From: Candidatus Firestoneibacteriota bacterium
Lineage (GTDB): Bacteria; Oederibacteriota; D2-FULL-39-29; CAIOVX01
NCBI GenBank assembly: GCA_903861835.1
Contig: CAIOVX010000003.1
Coordinates: 1-54,463, forward strand
Direction of reading: 5' to 3'
Length of the DNA: 54,463 nt
A program made the position numbers and the translations under genes. The notes beneath the pieces were generated by a model, which did not search any database, had not been told where the DNA came from, and saw only the letters and a program-made list of their open reading frames with translations. This document shows positions 1 to 7,857 of this stretch, in pieces. Each line of letters starts with the position of its first letter. The first letter of the stretch is position 1.

Positions 1-160
1 AGTACCTGAAGTGGTATTTTTACCTAATCAAAGGCAAACGCAATAAATAAGCACCAAATACCAAGCACCAAATCACAAATAAAATACAAGAACCAAATTG
101 CAAAATGACTTAAAGTGTTTTTCTTTGTTTGGTTTTTGACGCATATTTGGTGCTTGCGTT
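1..160. repeat. AC-rich intergenic repeat element with inverted arms
   Basis: This non-coding stretch is dominated by short CCAAA/CAAAT words. AAGCACCAAAT occurs at 49-59 and again at 63-73. Its reverse complement TATTTGGTGCTT occurs at 144-155 and matches 49-60 over 12 nt, so the segment could fold into a long stem-loop. It ends just before the ribosome-binding site of the HAD gene. Low-complexity CCAAA-type elements of this sort look like dispersed intergenic repeats, but copy number cannot be tested from one window. Confidence 0.5.
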
Positions 161-173
161 CTCAAGGAGATTT

Positions 174-839
174 ATGCGCTTTGTCGACTTCACCTGGTAT
201 TTCTTCGACTTTGACGGAACTCTTGTCGACAGCGCAGGAGATATTGTTGATAATCTACAGAGGGCCTATAACAGCATCCCTCGTTTCAAGGGTGTTAATG
301 CCGCCTCAGTCAAAATAGGACCTCCTCTTGGGACAATGTTGAAAGTGTTGACCCCTGACGTGACCGAACCGGAGATAAAAGTCCTGACAGAAGAGTTCAT
401 GAAAATGTACCTCGTAAAAGATTTCAATAAGACGGTCTTTTATCCCGGCGCCGATGAGCTGCTAAACCTGCTTGGTTCAAAAGGGAAGAAACTCGGGCTG
501 GTCACTAACAAACCGACCAGAAACCTTGGTTTCCTTTTCGAGAAGCTCGGAGGTTTTGGCAGGTTCTCTAAAGTAATGACCCCTGACATGCACGCAGGAA
601 AAAAGATTGATAAGTTTGGGATGTTCAAAGAACTTGTTGAAAGCGGCGTAAAACCGGAAGAAGCAGTTATGATAGGGGATGCCGGAACGGATATTAGGTC
701 GGCGCAAGCGTACGGAATAAAAACTATAGGTGTCTTGGAGGGGTATTCTTCTGAAGATGAAATCAAAGGAGCTAACCCTGACAAGTGTGTTTGCAATATG
801 AGAGAACTGCTTGAGCATTCCGGAGATATAATCCTTTAA
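174..839 (+). CDS. HAD-family phosphatase, phosphoglycolate phosphatase-like
   Basis: The 221-residue protein is a HAD-superfamily hydrolase with a helical cap (Gph/PGP type), a cytosolic Mg-dependent phosphatase of small phosphorylated metabolites. Motif I is DFDGT at residues 12-16, followed by LVDSAG. Motif II is the LVTNKP segment, a lysine (motif III) lies in GKKIDKFG, and motif IV is MIGDAGTD. I chose the ATG at 174 because AAGGAGA lies at 164-170; a TTG 45 nt upstream is in frame but has no ribosome-binding site and would translate part of the repeat. The family is broad, so phosphoglycolate specificity is only a guess. Glycolate-oxidase-like genes (glcD, glcF) about 28 kb away make 2-phosphoglycolate salvage plausible. 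Confidence 0.75.
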   Translation: MRFVDFTWYFFDFDGTLVDSAGDIVDNLQRAYNSIPRFKGVNAASVKIGPPLGTMLKVLTPDVTEPEIKVLTEEFMKMYLVKDFNKTVFYPGADELLNLLGSKGKKLGLVTNKPTRNLGFLFEKLGGFGRFSKVMTPDMHAGKKIDKFGMFKELVESGVKPEEAVMIGDAGTDIRSAQAYGIKTIGVLEGYSSEDEIKGANPDKCVCNMRELLEHSGDIIL

Positions 840-1041
840 ACAAAAAGCTTGACGGCTCATTTTTATGCGCTTGTGCCAAAGAACATCCCGGACTTTAGGC
901 TTGGGAGGCTCTCATGTCAGTTGACTTAGCGGGTTAAATGTAGGATAATAAAATCCTCAAAACGCATTAAACAGTGAACAAAGATAAGCTAGCCGATACT
1001 AATATGTCAGCCCGAAAGGGTACACAGTTAGGGGGTATTGT
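840..1041 (+). other. Intergenic region and 5' leader of the secreted-protein gene
   Basis: The first part holds an imperfect hairpin (GCCAAAG at 875-881 against CTTTAGGC at 893-900). A promoter follows at 921-949, giving a predicted leader of about 86 nt (near 956 to 1041). The leader contains CCC-GAAA-GGG at 1011-1020, a short stem closed by a GNRA tetraloop, and an AGGGGG ribosome-binding site. I cannot match the leader to a riboswitch class. Confidence 0.4.
921..949 (+). promoter_or_regulatory. Sigma70-like promoter for the 1042 gene
   Basis: TTGACT at 921-926 and GATAAT at 944-949 are separated by 17 nt. Transcription should start near 956 and serve the secreted protein and the PorV-like gene. 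An AGGAT/ATCCT dyad (942-946 and 953-957) overlaps the -10 element and could be an operator. Confidence 0.55.
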
Positions 1042-2787
1042 ATGAGAAAAATATTCTTCTTGCTTCCTGTCTTGCTATTCGCATTTAGCCCTGCCTTGGG
1101 TTACTATGATGATTTCACTACCTATGACTCCTATTACTCCATAATAGATCCTTGCAATAATGTCTCTACTGCGCCGTTAGTGATTTCTGCTGCCGGAACT
1201 GACACTTCGAATATAACTGTTGATGCCGTTTCGTTTAGGGATGGCGGAAAGTCAATAAGGTGGGATAAGACAGGGCTTACAAGTGTGACCACCCAGGTTA
1301 GCAGGTCAGGGATGGCTTCAATAAATATGGCCGCATTGACAACGGGAGTCCTGCAATTCTGGTATTACTTACCGTCAATTGTTGGAAACTGGAACAGGGC
1401 TGCGGCAAATATAAGTTCTGACTCTACATACAGCATTGGCGGCAATAATGCTACAGTAGCTACCTCGGTGCCATTGCTTACCAGTCTTGCAACGAATACC
1501 TGGAATTATTTCAAGGTCAATTTGCCGGCTTGGCCTGCGTCAGTTGATCAGACAGCTATCAAATCCTGGAGCGTGGAATTTATTTCCTCAACGGCTACAG
1601 CAACCTGCACGGCTATCCGCCTGGATGATATAAGAGTGGTAAGCGCCAATAATACCACCAACGGTGTTTGGAGTGAGGATAGCGGAGTCTGGTCCATTTA
1701 CAATAACAGCGGCACAAAGGTTTACAGACAGAACGGCAACTGCGATATCGCAAACCCGCAGCTCTTGTTGAACAAATTCTACAAAGATTTCATAGCAACA
1801 GTAGATGTGAATGTTCAGTCGGCAAATGCGCAGTACGCAGGTCTGGTTCTTAATCAAAATGTCTCTGATTCAAGTTATTACCTCTATAACTTTAACGCGC
1901 AAACCCGGGGCTTTGAAATTAAGAAATTCAATGGTTCAGCGCTGGTAAATGCGACCTCAACTGCTGCAGCTACTACAACTACCGCGGCTACTAATTTTAC
2001 GTACTCTTTAAAAGTTGTTTCAAAAAGCGGGGTACTGTACTGCTATCATTCTATCGACAGCGGCGCGACCTGGTGTTCGGCTGATTACAGTTTTCAGGAG
2101 ACGGGCTCTATTGCCGGCCGGCTTGGGTTCCTTGCAGGTTCAACGGCTGGAGATGCCACGGTCTATTTCACAAATCTAGTCATTCAGCCTCTTCCGTATG
2201 CAATAACAGCAACAGCGGGAGACGGAAGGGTAGACATCTCTTGCAATTCTGATGCAAAAGCCGGAGAAGTGGTTTCCTATAATATTTACAGGGGAACAGT
2301 TTCAAAAACATACGGGACCGCTTTAACTACTACAACTTCACCGGGATATACTGATATTGGTGTAAGTAACGGTGTGACCTATTATTATGCGGTTACGGCG
2401 AATGTCAATACGTCGTCAAGCACTAATGTTGAAACGCCTTTAGCACTGGCGGAGGAAGTTGCTATTGTTCCGCATGCAGGCATAAAGATTTCAAACAATC
2501 CTTTTACTCCAAACGGAGGAGCTGCCTTTTCCAAGGCATCTTTCTCGGTCTTTAACCAAATCAATGAGGATGTCTCAATGCTTATTTATAAACCTAACGG
2601 TACGCTTGTGGCGAATTTGAATGCAGGGAATACTTCGGTTGTTTGGAGCTCAGGAGCCTTGAGTAGTACAATAAGTTGGGACGGGAAAAACAACTCCGGC
2701 AGAATTGTAGATGGGGGAGTTTATGTCTGGCAAATTAAGGTTGGTGGTTCGGTAGCAGGCAAAGGAACCGTAGTCCTGGCGAAGTAG
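1042..2787 (+). CDS. Secreted multidomain protein with FnIII and C-terminal FlgD-Ig-like domain
   Basis: This 581-residue protein has a clear Sec signal peptide (MRKIFFLLPVLLFAFSPALG). Residues about 30-200 look like a jelly-roll carbohydrate/galactose-binding module, ending in the typical RLDDIRVV strand. Residues about 205-390 look like a concanavalin/laminin-G-like domain. Residues about 390-475 are fibronectin type III (YNIYRGT, YTDIGV, YYYAVTA). Residues about 485-581 match the FlgD-Ig-like C-terminal fold (NPFTPNGG, SWDGKNNSG, GGVYVWQI) common on surface proteins of diderms. No catalytic motif is visible, so it is probably a surface or glycan-binding protein. AGGGGG precedes the ATG. 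A PorV-like barrel follows 20 nt downstream with its own ribosome-binding site, suggesting an export or anchoring pair. Confidence 0.65.
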   Translation: MRKIFFLLPVLLFAFSPALGYYDDFTTYDSYYSIIDPCNNVSTAPLVISAAGTDTSNITVDAVSFRDGGKSIRWDKTGLTSVTTQVSRSGMASINMAALTTGVLQFWYYLPSIVGNWNRAAANISSDSTYSIGGNNATVATSVPLLTSLATNTWNYFKVNLPAWPASVDQTAIKSWSVEFISSTATATCTAIRLDDIRVVSANNTTNGVWSEDSGVWSIYNNSGTKVYRQNGNCDIANPQLLLNKFYKDFIATVDVNVQSANAQYAGLVLNQNVSDSSYYLYNFNAQTRGFEIKKFNGSALVNATSTAAATTTTAATNFTYSLKVVSKSGVLYCYHSIDSGATWCSADYSFQETGSIAGRLGFLAGSTAGDATVYFTNLVIQPLPYAITATAGDGRVDISCNSDAKAGEVVSYNIYRGTVSKTYGTALTTTTSPGYTDIGVSNGVTYYYAVTANVNTSSSTNVETPLALAEEVAIVPHAGIKISNNPFTPNGGAAFSKASFSVFNQINEDVSMLIYKPNGTLVANLNAGNTSVVWSSGALSSTISWDGKNNSGRIVDGGVYVWQIKVGGSVAGKGTVVLAK

Positions 2788-2807
2788 TCTAATACGGAGG
2801 AGTTTTT

Positions 2808-3731
2808 ATGAAGAACTTAGTCTTAGCGGTATTAGTTTTGGTATCTGCTGTTGCACAAGCGGCTTTTTTTGATTCCGGGCAGGGTGCCAGGCCTACAGGA
2901 TTAGGTGAAGCCTTTGTGGCCGTAGCCGATGACGCGAATGCTATGTATTACAACCCCGCGGGCATGATACAGATTAAGATGCTCTCTACAACGGCTACTT
3001 ATACCGGCTACATGGAAGGGCTTAGCGACAGCTTCGCCGCTATCGTGGTGCCTGTGCCTGGCTATGGAGCAATCGGAATAAGCTGGCTCGGTCTTACCGC
3101 AGCTTCGTCCTATTCTGAAAGCACTTTAAAAGTAGCGTATGCTTATCCTATAACCAAACAGTATACCTTAGGATTGGCGCTTAAAATGCTCTCAAAATCA
3201 TACACTCTTGACTCGGTGGCAGCCGGGAATCCTTTTTTCTCCTCGACTTCCGCTTCGGGCTTGGGATTAGACGTTTCTTTTTTTGGAAGACTTTCTGAGG
3301 GAATAGCTGTAGGCGTCTCTATTGAGAATATTAATGCCCCGGATATAAATGTGGGAAGTTCCGATCCCGTTCCGATGAATATTAGGTTTGGCGGCAGATA
3401 CAAATTCGATAAAAGCCTGCTTGTCTCTCTTGAAGGCGACTTGAACGGCGAAGACGTCAAAGTAAAGGGCGGCAGTGAATACTGGCTTGATCCCGGTCTG
3501 ATGAAAGATCTTGGCGCCGTTGATTCAGAAATCGGATTCAGAGGCGGTGTTGGATACGGGAATAATAGTTATCTGAATGTCGACCTGGGTTTCAGTTTCT
3601 ACTTGCCCTCAAAGATAGCTGATTTAAGGTTTGATTACTCGTTCACGATGCCGCTTATGTATATAGAAGGCGCGGGCACTCACAGATTCTCTATTTGCAT
3701 TACAGACCCAAGGCCTGCTTTTAATCTATAG
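2808..3731 (+). CDS. PorV/PorQ-family outer-membrane beta-barrel protein
   Basis: The 307-residue protein starts with a signal peptide ending near AQAAFF. It then shows the family hallmark of a GARPTGLGEAFVAVADDANA segment followed by MYYNPAGM, seen in PorV/PorQ (UPF0164, FadL-like) barrels. The rest alternates polar and aromatic residues as expected for transmembrane beta-strands. PorV is the outer-membrane shuttle of type IX secretion in Bacteroidota; in other phyla the family is common but of unknown role. It follows the secreted protein (GGAGGAG ribosome-binding site) and is closed by a strong terminator, so the two form one transcription unit. No other type IX component is in the window. 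Confidence 0.75.
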   Translation: MKNLVLAVLVLVSAVAQAAFFDSGQGARPTGLGEAFVAVADDANAMYYNPAGMIQIKMLSTTATYTGYMEGLSDSFAAIVVPVPGYGAIGISWLGLTAASSYSESTLKVAYAYPITKQYTLGLALKMLSKSYTLDSVAAGNPFFSSTSASGLGLDVSFFGRLSEGIAVGVSIENINAPDINVGSSDPVPMNIRFGGRYKFDKSLLVSLEGDLNGEDVKVKGGSEYWLDPGLMKDLGAVDSEIGFRGGVGYGNNSYLNVDLGFSFYLPSKIADLRFDYSFTMPLMYIEGAGTHRFSICITDPRPAFNL

Positions 3732-3746
3732 TTGAGGTGTTATCCT

Positions 3747-3772
3747 GGCCCCGTTAACCGGGGCCTTTTTTT
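3747..3772 (+). terminator. Rho-independent terminator
   Basis: Stem GGCCCCG (3747-3753) pairs with CGGGGCC (3759-3765) around a 5-nt loop, followed by a run of seven T. It ends the secreted-protein/PorV unit. Confidence 0.9.
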
Positions 3773-3847
3773 ATTCAAAATGCCGAAAACTTTACGAATT
3801 GTATTAGATTTTTGGCCTTTTTCTGTCAGAGCTTATCTCATAACCCC

Positions 3848-3876
3848 TTTACTCAAACCCCTGTTTGTGCTAAAAT
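3848..3876 (+). promoter_or_regulatory. Promoter giving a leaderless mRNA for the glycan operon
   Basis: TTTACT (3848-3853) and TAAAAT (3871-3876) are 17 nt apart. Only 6 nt separate the -10 box from the ATG at 3883, so transcription is predicted to start at the start codon. No Shine-Dalgarno sequence is present. Confidence 0.5.
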
Positions 3877-3882
3877 TGCTTC

Positions 3883-4623
3883 ATGAACCCAAGAGTTGTG
3901 GTCGTTATGCCGGCTTACAACGCGGCAAAAACACTTGAAATAACATACAATGACATACCAAAAGACGCTGTTGACGGGATAATTCTCGTTGACGACGCAT
4001 CTCATGATGAAACAGTCAAAAAAGCAAGAGAACTCGGGATTTCTGTATTTGTTCACCCTGAAAACAGGGGCTATGGCGGAAACCAGAAGACTTGTTATAC
4101 AGAGGCGTTGAAGAACAATGCGGATATTGTGGTAATGCTTCATCCGGATTATCAATACGACCCCAAGCTAATACCGGAGATAGTAAGACCGATAGCAGAA
4201 GGGCAGGCTGATCTTGTGCTTGCTTCAAGGTTGCTTTCAGGGACGGCTCTTTCCGGAGGCATGCCTTTCTATAAATACATAAGCAACAGGTTCCTGACTA
4301 TAACCGAAAATCTTATTCTTGGTCTAAAACTATCAGAATTCCACACAGGCTACAGGGCCTACAGCAAGCGCCTCCTTGAAAAAATACCTTTTATGAACAA
4401 CTCCGAGAACTTTGTTTTTGATACTGAGGTAATAATTCAGACAGTTTATTACGGAATGACAATAAAAGAGATTCCTTGCCCGACAAAATACCTTAAAGAT
4501 TCCTCCTCGATAAGTTTCAAGAATAGTGTGGTTTACGGGCTTCAGACCCTCTGGAGCTTGATGCGTTATCTTCTCCAGAAGTCGCGGCTTGCAAGTTTTA
4601 GCATATTTTCGGCTAAGAGGTAA
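3883..4623 (+). CDS. Family 2 glycosyltransferase, DPM1/polyprenyl-phosphate type
   Basis: The 246-residue enzyme has the GT-A fold of family 2. It shows VVVMPAYNAAKTLE at the N-terminus, the nucleotide-binding LVDDASHDET, the ENRGYGGNQK stretch and LHPDYQYDP in place of the classical DxD. This set is typical of transferases using a nucleotide sugar, often towards polyprenyl phosphate. No membrane helices follow, so it acts on the cytosolic face of the inner membrane. It is the first gene of a glycan operon and overlaps nothing upstream. The start appears leaderless. The exact sugar cannot be read. Confidence 0.75.
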   Translation: MNPRVVVVMPAYNAAKTLEITYNDIPKDAVDGIILVDDASHDETVKKARELGISVFVHPENRGYGGNQKTCYTEALKNNADIVVMLHPDYQYDPKLIPEIVRPIAEGQADLVLASRLLSGTALSGGMPFYKYISNRFLTITENLILGLKLSEFHTGYRAYSKRLLEKIPFMNNSENFVFDTEVIIQTVYYGMTIKEIPCPTKYLKDSSSISFKNSVVYGLQTLWSLMRYLLQKSRLASFSIFSAKR

Positions 4624-4625
4624 AC

Positions 4626-5693
4626 TTGAAGTTTCACACTTCTATAATCAGGGCTAAATACAGAAATGCCCTGGCTAAAACAGCGGCATTTATCATTAAG
4701 GCATCAGACCCACATTCCAGACCGGCCCCGACCTCTCCGGATTCAGCCAAGAAATTCCTTATCATAAGACTTGACCGCGTTGGAGACATGCTGCTAACTA
4801 CCCCTGTATTCGAAAGTATAAAGAAGAACATACCGGGTTCCAGTGTCACTGTGCTCCTGAACAAATACAGCAGAGGTGTGCTAAAGAATAGCCCTTATGT
4901 TGACAATATCATAGAGTATGGCAGCAAAGAAGCGGTAAAAACGGCCTCTGCCCTATATGATGCGGCGGTTGTGTTAACTTATGATTTTGATCTCAAAAGC
5001 GCTCTTGCTTGTTACAAGTCCGGGGCAGCTATTCGGGCTGGTTTCAAGGATAAATACACTGACGCCTTCTATACTGTTGAGATAGAAAAGGACCCGCAGG
5101 GTAAGTACGAAGCGCGCAGGAATATAGAGCTTATGAGGAAAGCAGGATTTAAATTGGCATATTATAATCCGGCACTTTTTGTTTCAGCTCAGGAAGACGC
5201 TGAGGCGGCGCAGTTTTATGCGGAGAATGGAATAGGAGCAAAAGATTTGGTTGTGGGGCTGCATCCGGGCTCCAAGAGGAAACCAAGGCGTTGGCCGGTA
5301 AACTCTTTTGCTTGTGCGGCTTCGATATTGCGGGAAAAATACGGTGTCAAGCTGGTAATAAGCGCGGGCCCGGGAGAATGCCGGTTGTCGCGCGGGTTAA
5401 ATAAGTTGCTGGGTGGGAAGGTGCCGGTATTAAGACCGTCCTCTATTACAGGTTGGGCTGCAGTTTATAAAAGAATGAATCTCTTTATTTGCGGCGACAC
5501 CGGTCCAATACACATTGCTATGGCTGTCGGACTGCCTATTGTGGGTATCTATGGGAAAAGTGATTACATTCGCTGGGCGCCTGCTGATAATTCTAAGCTT
5601 GCCATATTAAGCGGAAAAAAATGCGCTGATATCGGGGTTTTTGAAGTTGTATCGGCGGCGGAGAGATTGCTCGCGGAGCAAACGCATAAATGA
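4626..5693 (+). CDS. Family 9 glycosyltransferase (ADP-heptose:LPS heptosyltransferase-like)
   Basis: The 355-residue GT-B enzyme carries the usual GT9 landmarks: LIIRLDRVGDMLLTTPVFE at the start of the N-domain (after a 45-residue basic extension), GLHPGSKRKPRRWP at the domain junction, and CGDTGPIHIA with GIYGKSD in the C-terminal nucleotide-sugar site. GT9 enzymes add ADP-heptose to the lipid A-Kdo or core region of lipopolysaccharide. The start is TTG, 2 nt after the previous stop, with AGAGG just upstream. It lacks the C-terminal cysteine motif seen in the other three GT9 proteins of this operon. Confidence 0.75.
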   Translation: MKFHTSIIRAKYRNALAKTAAFIIKASDPHSRPAPTSPDSAKKFLIIRLDRVGDMLLTTPVFESIKKNIPGSSVTVLLNKYSRGVLKNSPYVDNIIEYGSKEAVKTASALYDAAVVLTYDFDLKSALACYKSGAAIRAGFKDKYTDAFYTVEIEKDPQGKYEARRNIELMRKAGFKLAYYNPALFVSAQEDAEAAQFYAENGIGAKDLVVGLHPGSKRKPRRWPVNSFACAASILREKYGVKLVISAGPGECRLSRGLNKLLGGKVPVLRPSSITGWAAVYKRMNLFICGDTGPIHIAMAVGLPIVGIYGKSDYIRWAPADNSKLAILSGKKCADIGVFEVVSAAERLLAEQTHK

Positions 5694-7093
5694 GAAATAG
5701 AATTACTGCCATCATAAATATAAATGGAGATAAAGAAAGTCTGTCGCGGACGCTTAAAAGCGTTATCGGTTGGACTTCGGATATTCTTGTGGTTGAGCGG
5801 GGGAGTGAACCGGCCGGGCGCAAGATATCAGGTTGGTTGCTAGGGCTGAATTCCGGAGAAGAAGTTTCAATTCCGCTGAAACGCGAAATACGGGCATTGT
5901 TTGAGGAGTTGCCAAATGTTCCCGGCAGGAAGAGTCCGGACACATATATGATTCCTATCGTTAGGAACCAAAGAGACACCTGGAAGGTTGTCTGCCCGGG
6001 CAGCGCAAGATTGTTTTTTGCAGGAGGCAGAGGCAGAACCGGAACGCTTGCTAATCCAATCCGCGATTATTTGGCGCACAAGAGCTTTCCCGATATGCGC
6101 GTTTCCGGCAGGATAAAAAGGGTGCTAGTTGTTAAACTGAGAGGCATAGGGGACACAGTACTGCTAACTCCGCTTTTTAAGGCGCTCAAGATGTCTTTTA
6201 AAGGTGTTTTGATCGATGCAGTTGTTAAAAAAGAGAGCGTTTGTCTGCTTTCCGGTCAGAAAAATATATCCACTGCTATAGTTTACGAAGGATTCTTTAA
6301 GACTCTGCGTGAACTCAGAAAGAAAAAGTACGATATTGCGTTTGTATCACAGGCAAGTTTTAGATCAGCTCTGCTTGCCAGGCTTTCCGGCGCAAAACTG
6401 CTCTCAGTGAATAACCATAACGGAAGAAATTACTTTTCTTCGGTACGCGTAGAGAAACCTCAGGAATACGAGAATGCCGCGGAAAGAGACCTGGATTGTC
6501 TGAGGGCGTTAGGTTTCAGTGCGCTATTCTCGCGGCCTGCAATTACGGTTTCTGCGGCTGAACAGAACAAGGCGCGAGCGCTTCTAGGAGAGTATGGAGT
6601 CAGGGAAAGCAATGAAATCGTTGTAATTAGTCCATCGGCCAGCAAGCGCAATAAGATGTGGCCGGAAAAGTCTTTTGCGCTTTTCATTGATAAAATAGCA
6701 TCCGGAAAGAACGTGAAAGTTCTGCTTTTGGCAGACCCTGCAAACCCAGTCTCGTCTGCCGTTATTGCAACGCTGACAAAAAGCAAACCTGTTTTGCTTC
6801 CGTTAATGGGTTTGCGGGAAGTTATGGGGCTGCTTTCGGTCGCAGACCTCTATGTCGGCAACGATTCGGGGCTTTCGCACGCTGCCGCGGCGCTGGATAC
6901 TGAAACGATAACCATTGTCGGACCGGATGAGCCTTGCATTTTTCATCCTTACAAGGAAGCTGAGGGGCACTACCTGGTTTCAAAGGACAGGTATTGCAAA
7001 CCCTGTTGGAAAGAGAATTGCGAAGGACGTGAATGCCTTGAAATCATAAAGCCGGCGGATGTATATAAGGAATATCTGAAATGGAAAAAATAA
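5690..7093 (+). CDS. Degenerate GT2 N-domain fused to family 9 glycosyltransferase
   Basis: The 467-residue protein has two parts. Residues 1 to about 140 begin like a GT2 domain (ITAIININGDKESLSRTLKS, then GWTSDILVVERGSE, matching the usual WADEIVVVDxGS). They lack the GT2 DxD and the middle of the fold, so this part is probably not catalytic. Residues about 143-467 form a complete GT9 enzyme: VLVVKLRGIGDTVLLTP, ISPSASKRNKMWPEKSF, GNDSGLSHAAA. The C-terminus has a CKPCWKENCEGREC cysteine cluster shared with two later GT9 genes. The start ATG overlaps the previous stop (ATGA), implying translational coupling. Role: probably heptosyl transfer to LPS core, with the N-domain for docking. Confidence 0.7.
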   Translation: MRNRITAIININGDKESLSRTLKSVIGWTSDILVVERGSEPAGRKISGWLLGLNSGEEVSIPLKREIRALFEELPNVPGRKSPDTYMIPIVRNQRDTWKVVCPGSARLFFAGGRGRTGTLANPIRDYLAHKSFPDMRVSGRIKRVLVVKLRGIGDTVLLTPLFKALKMSFKGVLIDAVVKKESVCLLSGQKNISTAIVYEGFFKTLRELRKKKYDIAFVSQASFRSALLARLSGAKLLSVNNHNGRNYFSSVRVEKPQEYENAAERDLDCLRALGFSALFSRPAITVSAAEQNKARALLGEYGVRESNEIVVISPSASKRNKMWPEKSFALFIDKIASGKNVKVLLLADPANPVSSAVIATLTKSKPVLLPLMGLREVMGLLSVADLYVGNDSGLSHAAAALDTETITIVGPDEPCIFHPYKEAEGHYLVSKDRYCKPCWKENCEGRECLEIIKPADVYKEYLKWKK

Positions 7094-7857
7094 GCGTCGT
7101 AATAATAACCAAGAACGAGGAAAGAAATCTTGAGGACTGCCTGCGTTCCGTTTCTTTCGCGGATGAGATAATAGTGGTGGACGCCGGCAGTACGGATAAC
7201 ACCATAAAGATTGCCAAGAAATTTACGAAAAAGGTGTTTACTCGTAAATGGGATAACTTCGCTAACCAAAAGAATTTCGGAATTGACCGGGCAAGGAACG
7301 ACTGGGTGCTCAGTCTTGATGCTGATGAAAGAGTTTCCTTTGCTTTGAGAGCGGAACTTAAGAGCCTTCGTTTAGCAGGTGAAGGCTACGCTTTCCCCAT
7401 CCGTAACTTTTTCCTGGGAAAGTGGCTTAAGTACGGCGGGCAATACCCGGACTATCACCTGCGTCTTTTCAAAAGAAGAAAAGGGCGCTTCATGTTCAAT
7501 GTGAGACAGGTACATGAGGGGGTTTACCTTAAAGGCGGGGCGGTTGAAAAGAGGCTTGCGAATTGTTTGGAGCATTATTCTTATCAGAGCCTCTACGGCT
7601 ATCTCAGAAAATTCAATAATTACACCTATCTGGATGCGAAAGGCAGAAAGGAGAATGGCTTAGAGCCGAGCGTTTATGGTTTGTTTTTCCGTCCGGCGCA
7701 TAGGTTCTTCAAATGGTATTTCTTGAAACTGGGAGCGCTTGACGGTCTGCACGGTCTTATTTTCCATACGCTCTCCGCTTTTTATTACTTTACTTGCGAG
7801 CTCAAGTTGTTGGAACTTTACGGTTTTAAAGCAAAGGCGTTCAAATGGCGCACCTGA
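7081..7857 (+). CDS. Family 2 glycosyltransferase, LPS-core WaaE/KdtX type
   Basis: The 258-residue enzyme opens with SVVIITKNEERNLEDCLRS, then FADEIIVVDAGSTDNT and the DxD-bearing LSLDADERVS. The later KYGGQYPDYHLRLFKRRKG block is typical of WaaE/KdtX-like LPS core glucosyltransferases. Residues about 200-245 contain hydrophobic/aromatic helices that could associate with the membrane. It overlaps the preceding gene by 13 nt and the following one by 13 nt, so expression is tightly coupled within the LPS operon. The intact DxD contrasts with the degenerate GT2 domain of its upstream neighbour. Confidence 0.8.
   Translation: MEKISVVIITKNEERNLEDCLRSVSFADEIIVVDAGSTDNTIKIAKKFTKKVFTRKWDNFANQKNFGIDRARNDWVLSLDADERVSFALRAELKSLRLAGEGYAFPIRNFFLGKWLKYGGQYPDYHLRLFKRRKGRFMFNVRQVHEGVYLKGGAVEKRLANCLEHYSYQSLYGYLRKFNNYTYLDAKGRKENGLEPSVYGLFFRPAHRFFKWYFLKLGALDGLHGLIFHTLSAFYYFTCELKLLELYGFKAKAFKWRT

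Noticed and set aside
129-173. Upstream TTG start for the HAD phosphatase.
   Set aside because: It lies within the repeat element without a ribosome-binding site, whereas the ATG at 174 has AAGGAGA.
990-1010. The stretch GCTAGCCGATACTAAT resembles the 3' end of 23S rRNA (GCTAACCGGTACTAAT in E. coli).
   Set aside because: Only about 16 nt match from memory; the flanking bases do not look like 23S rRNA and no 5S or tRNA gene follows. Probably chance.
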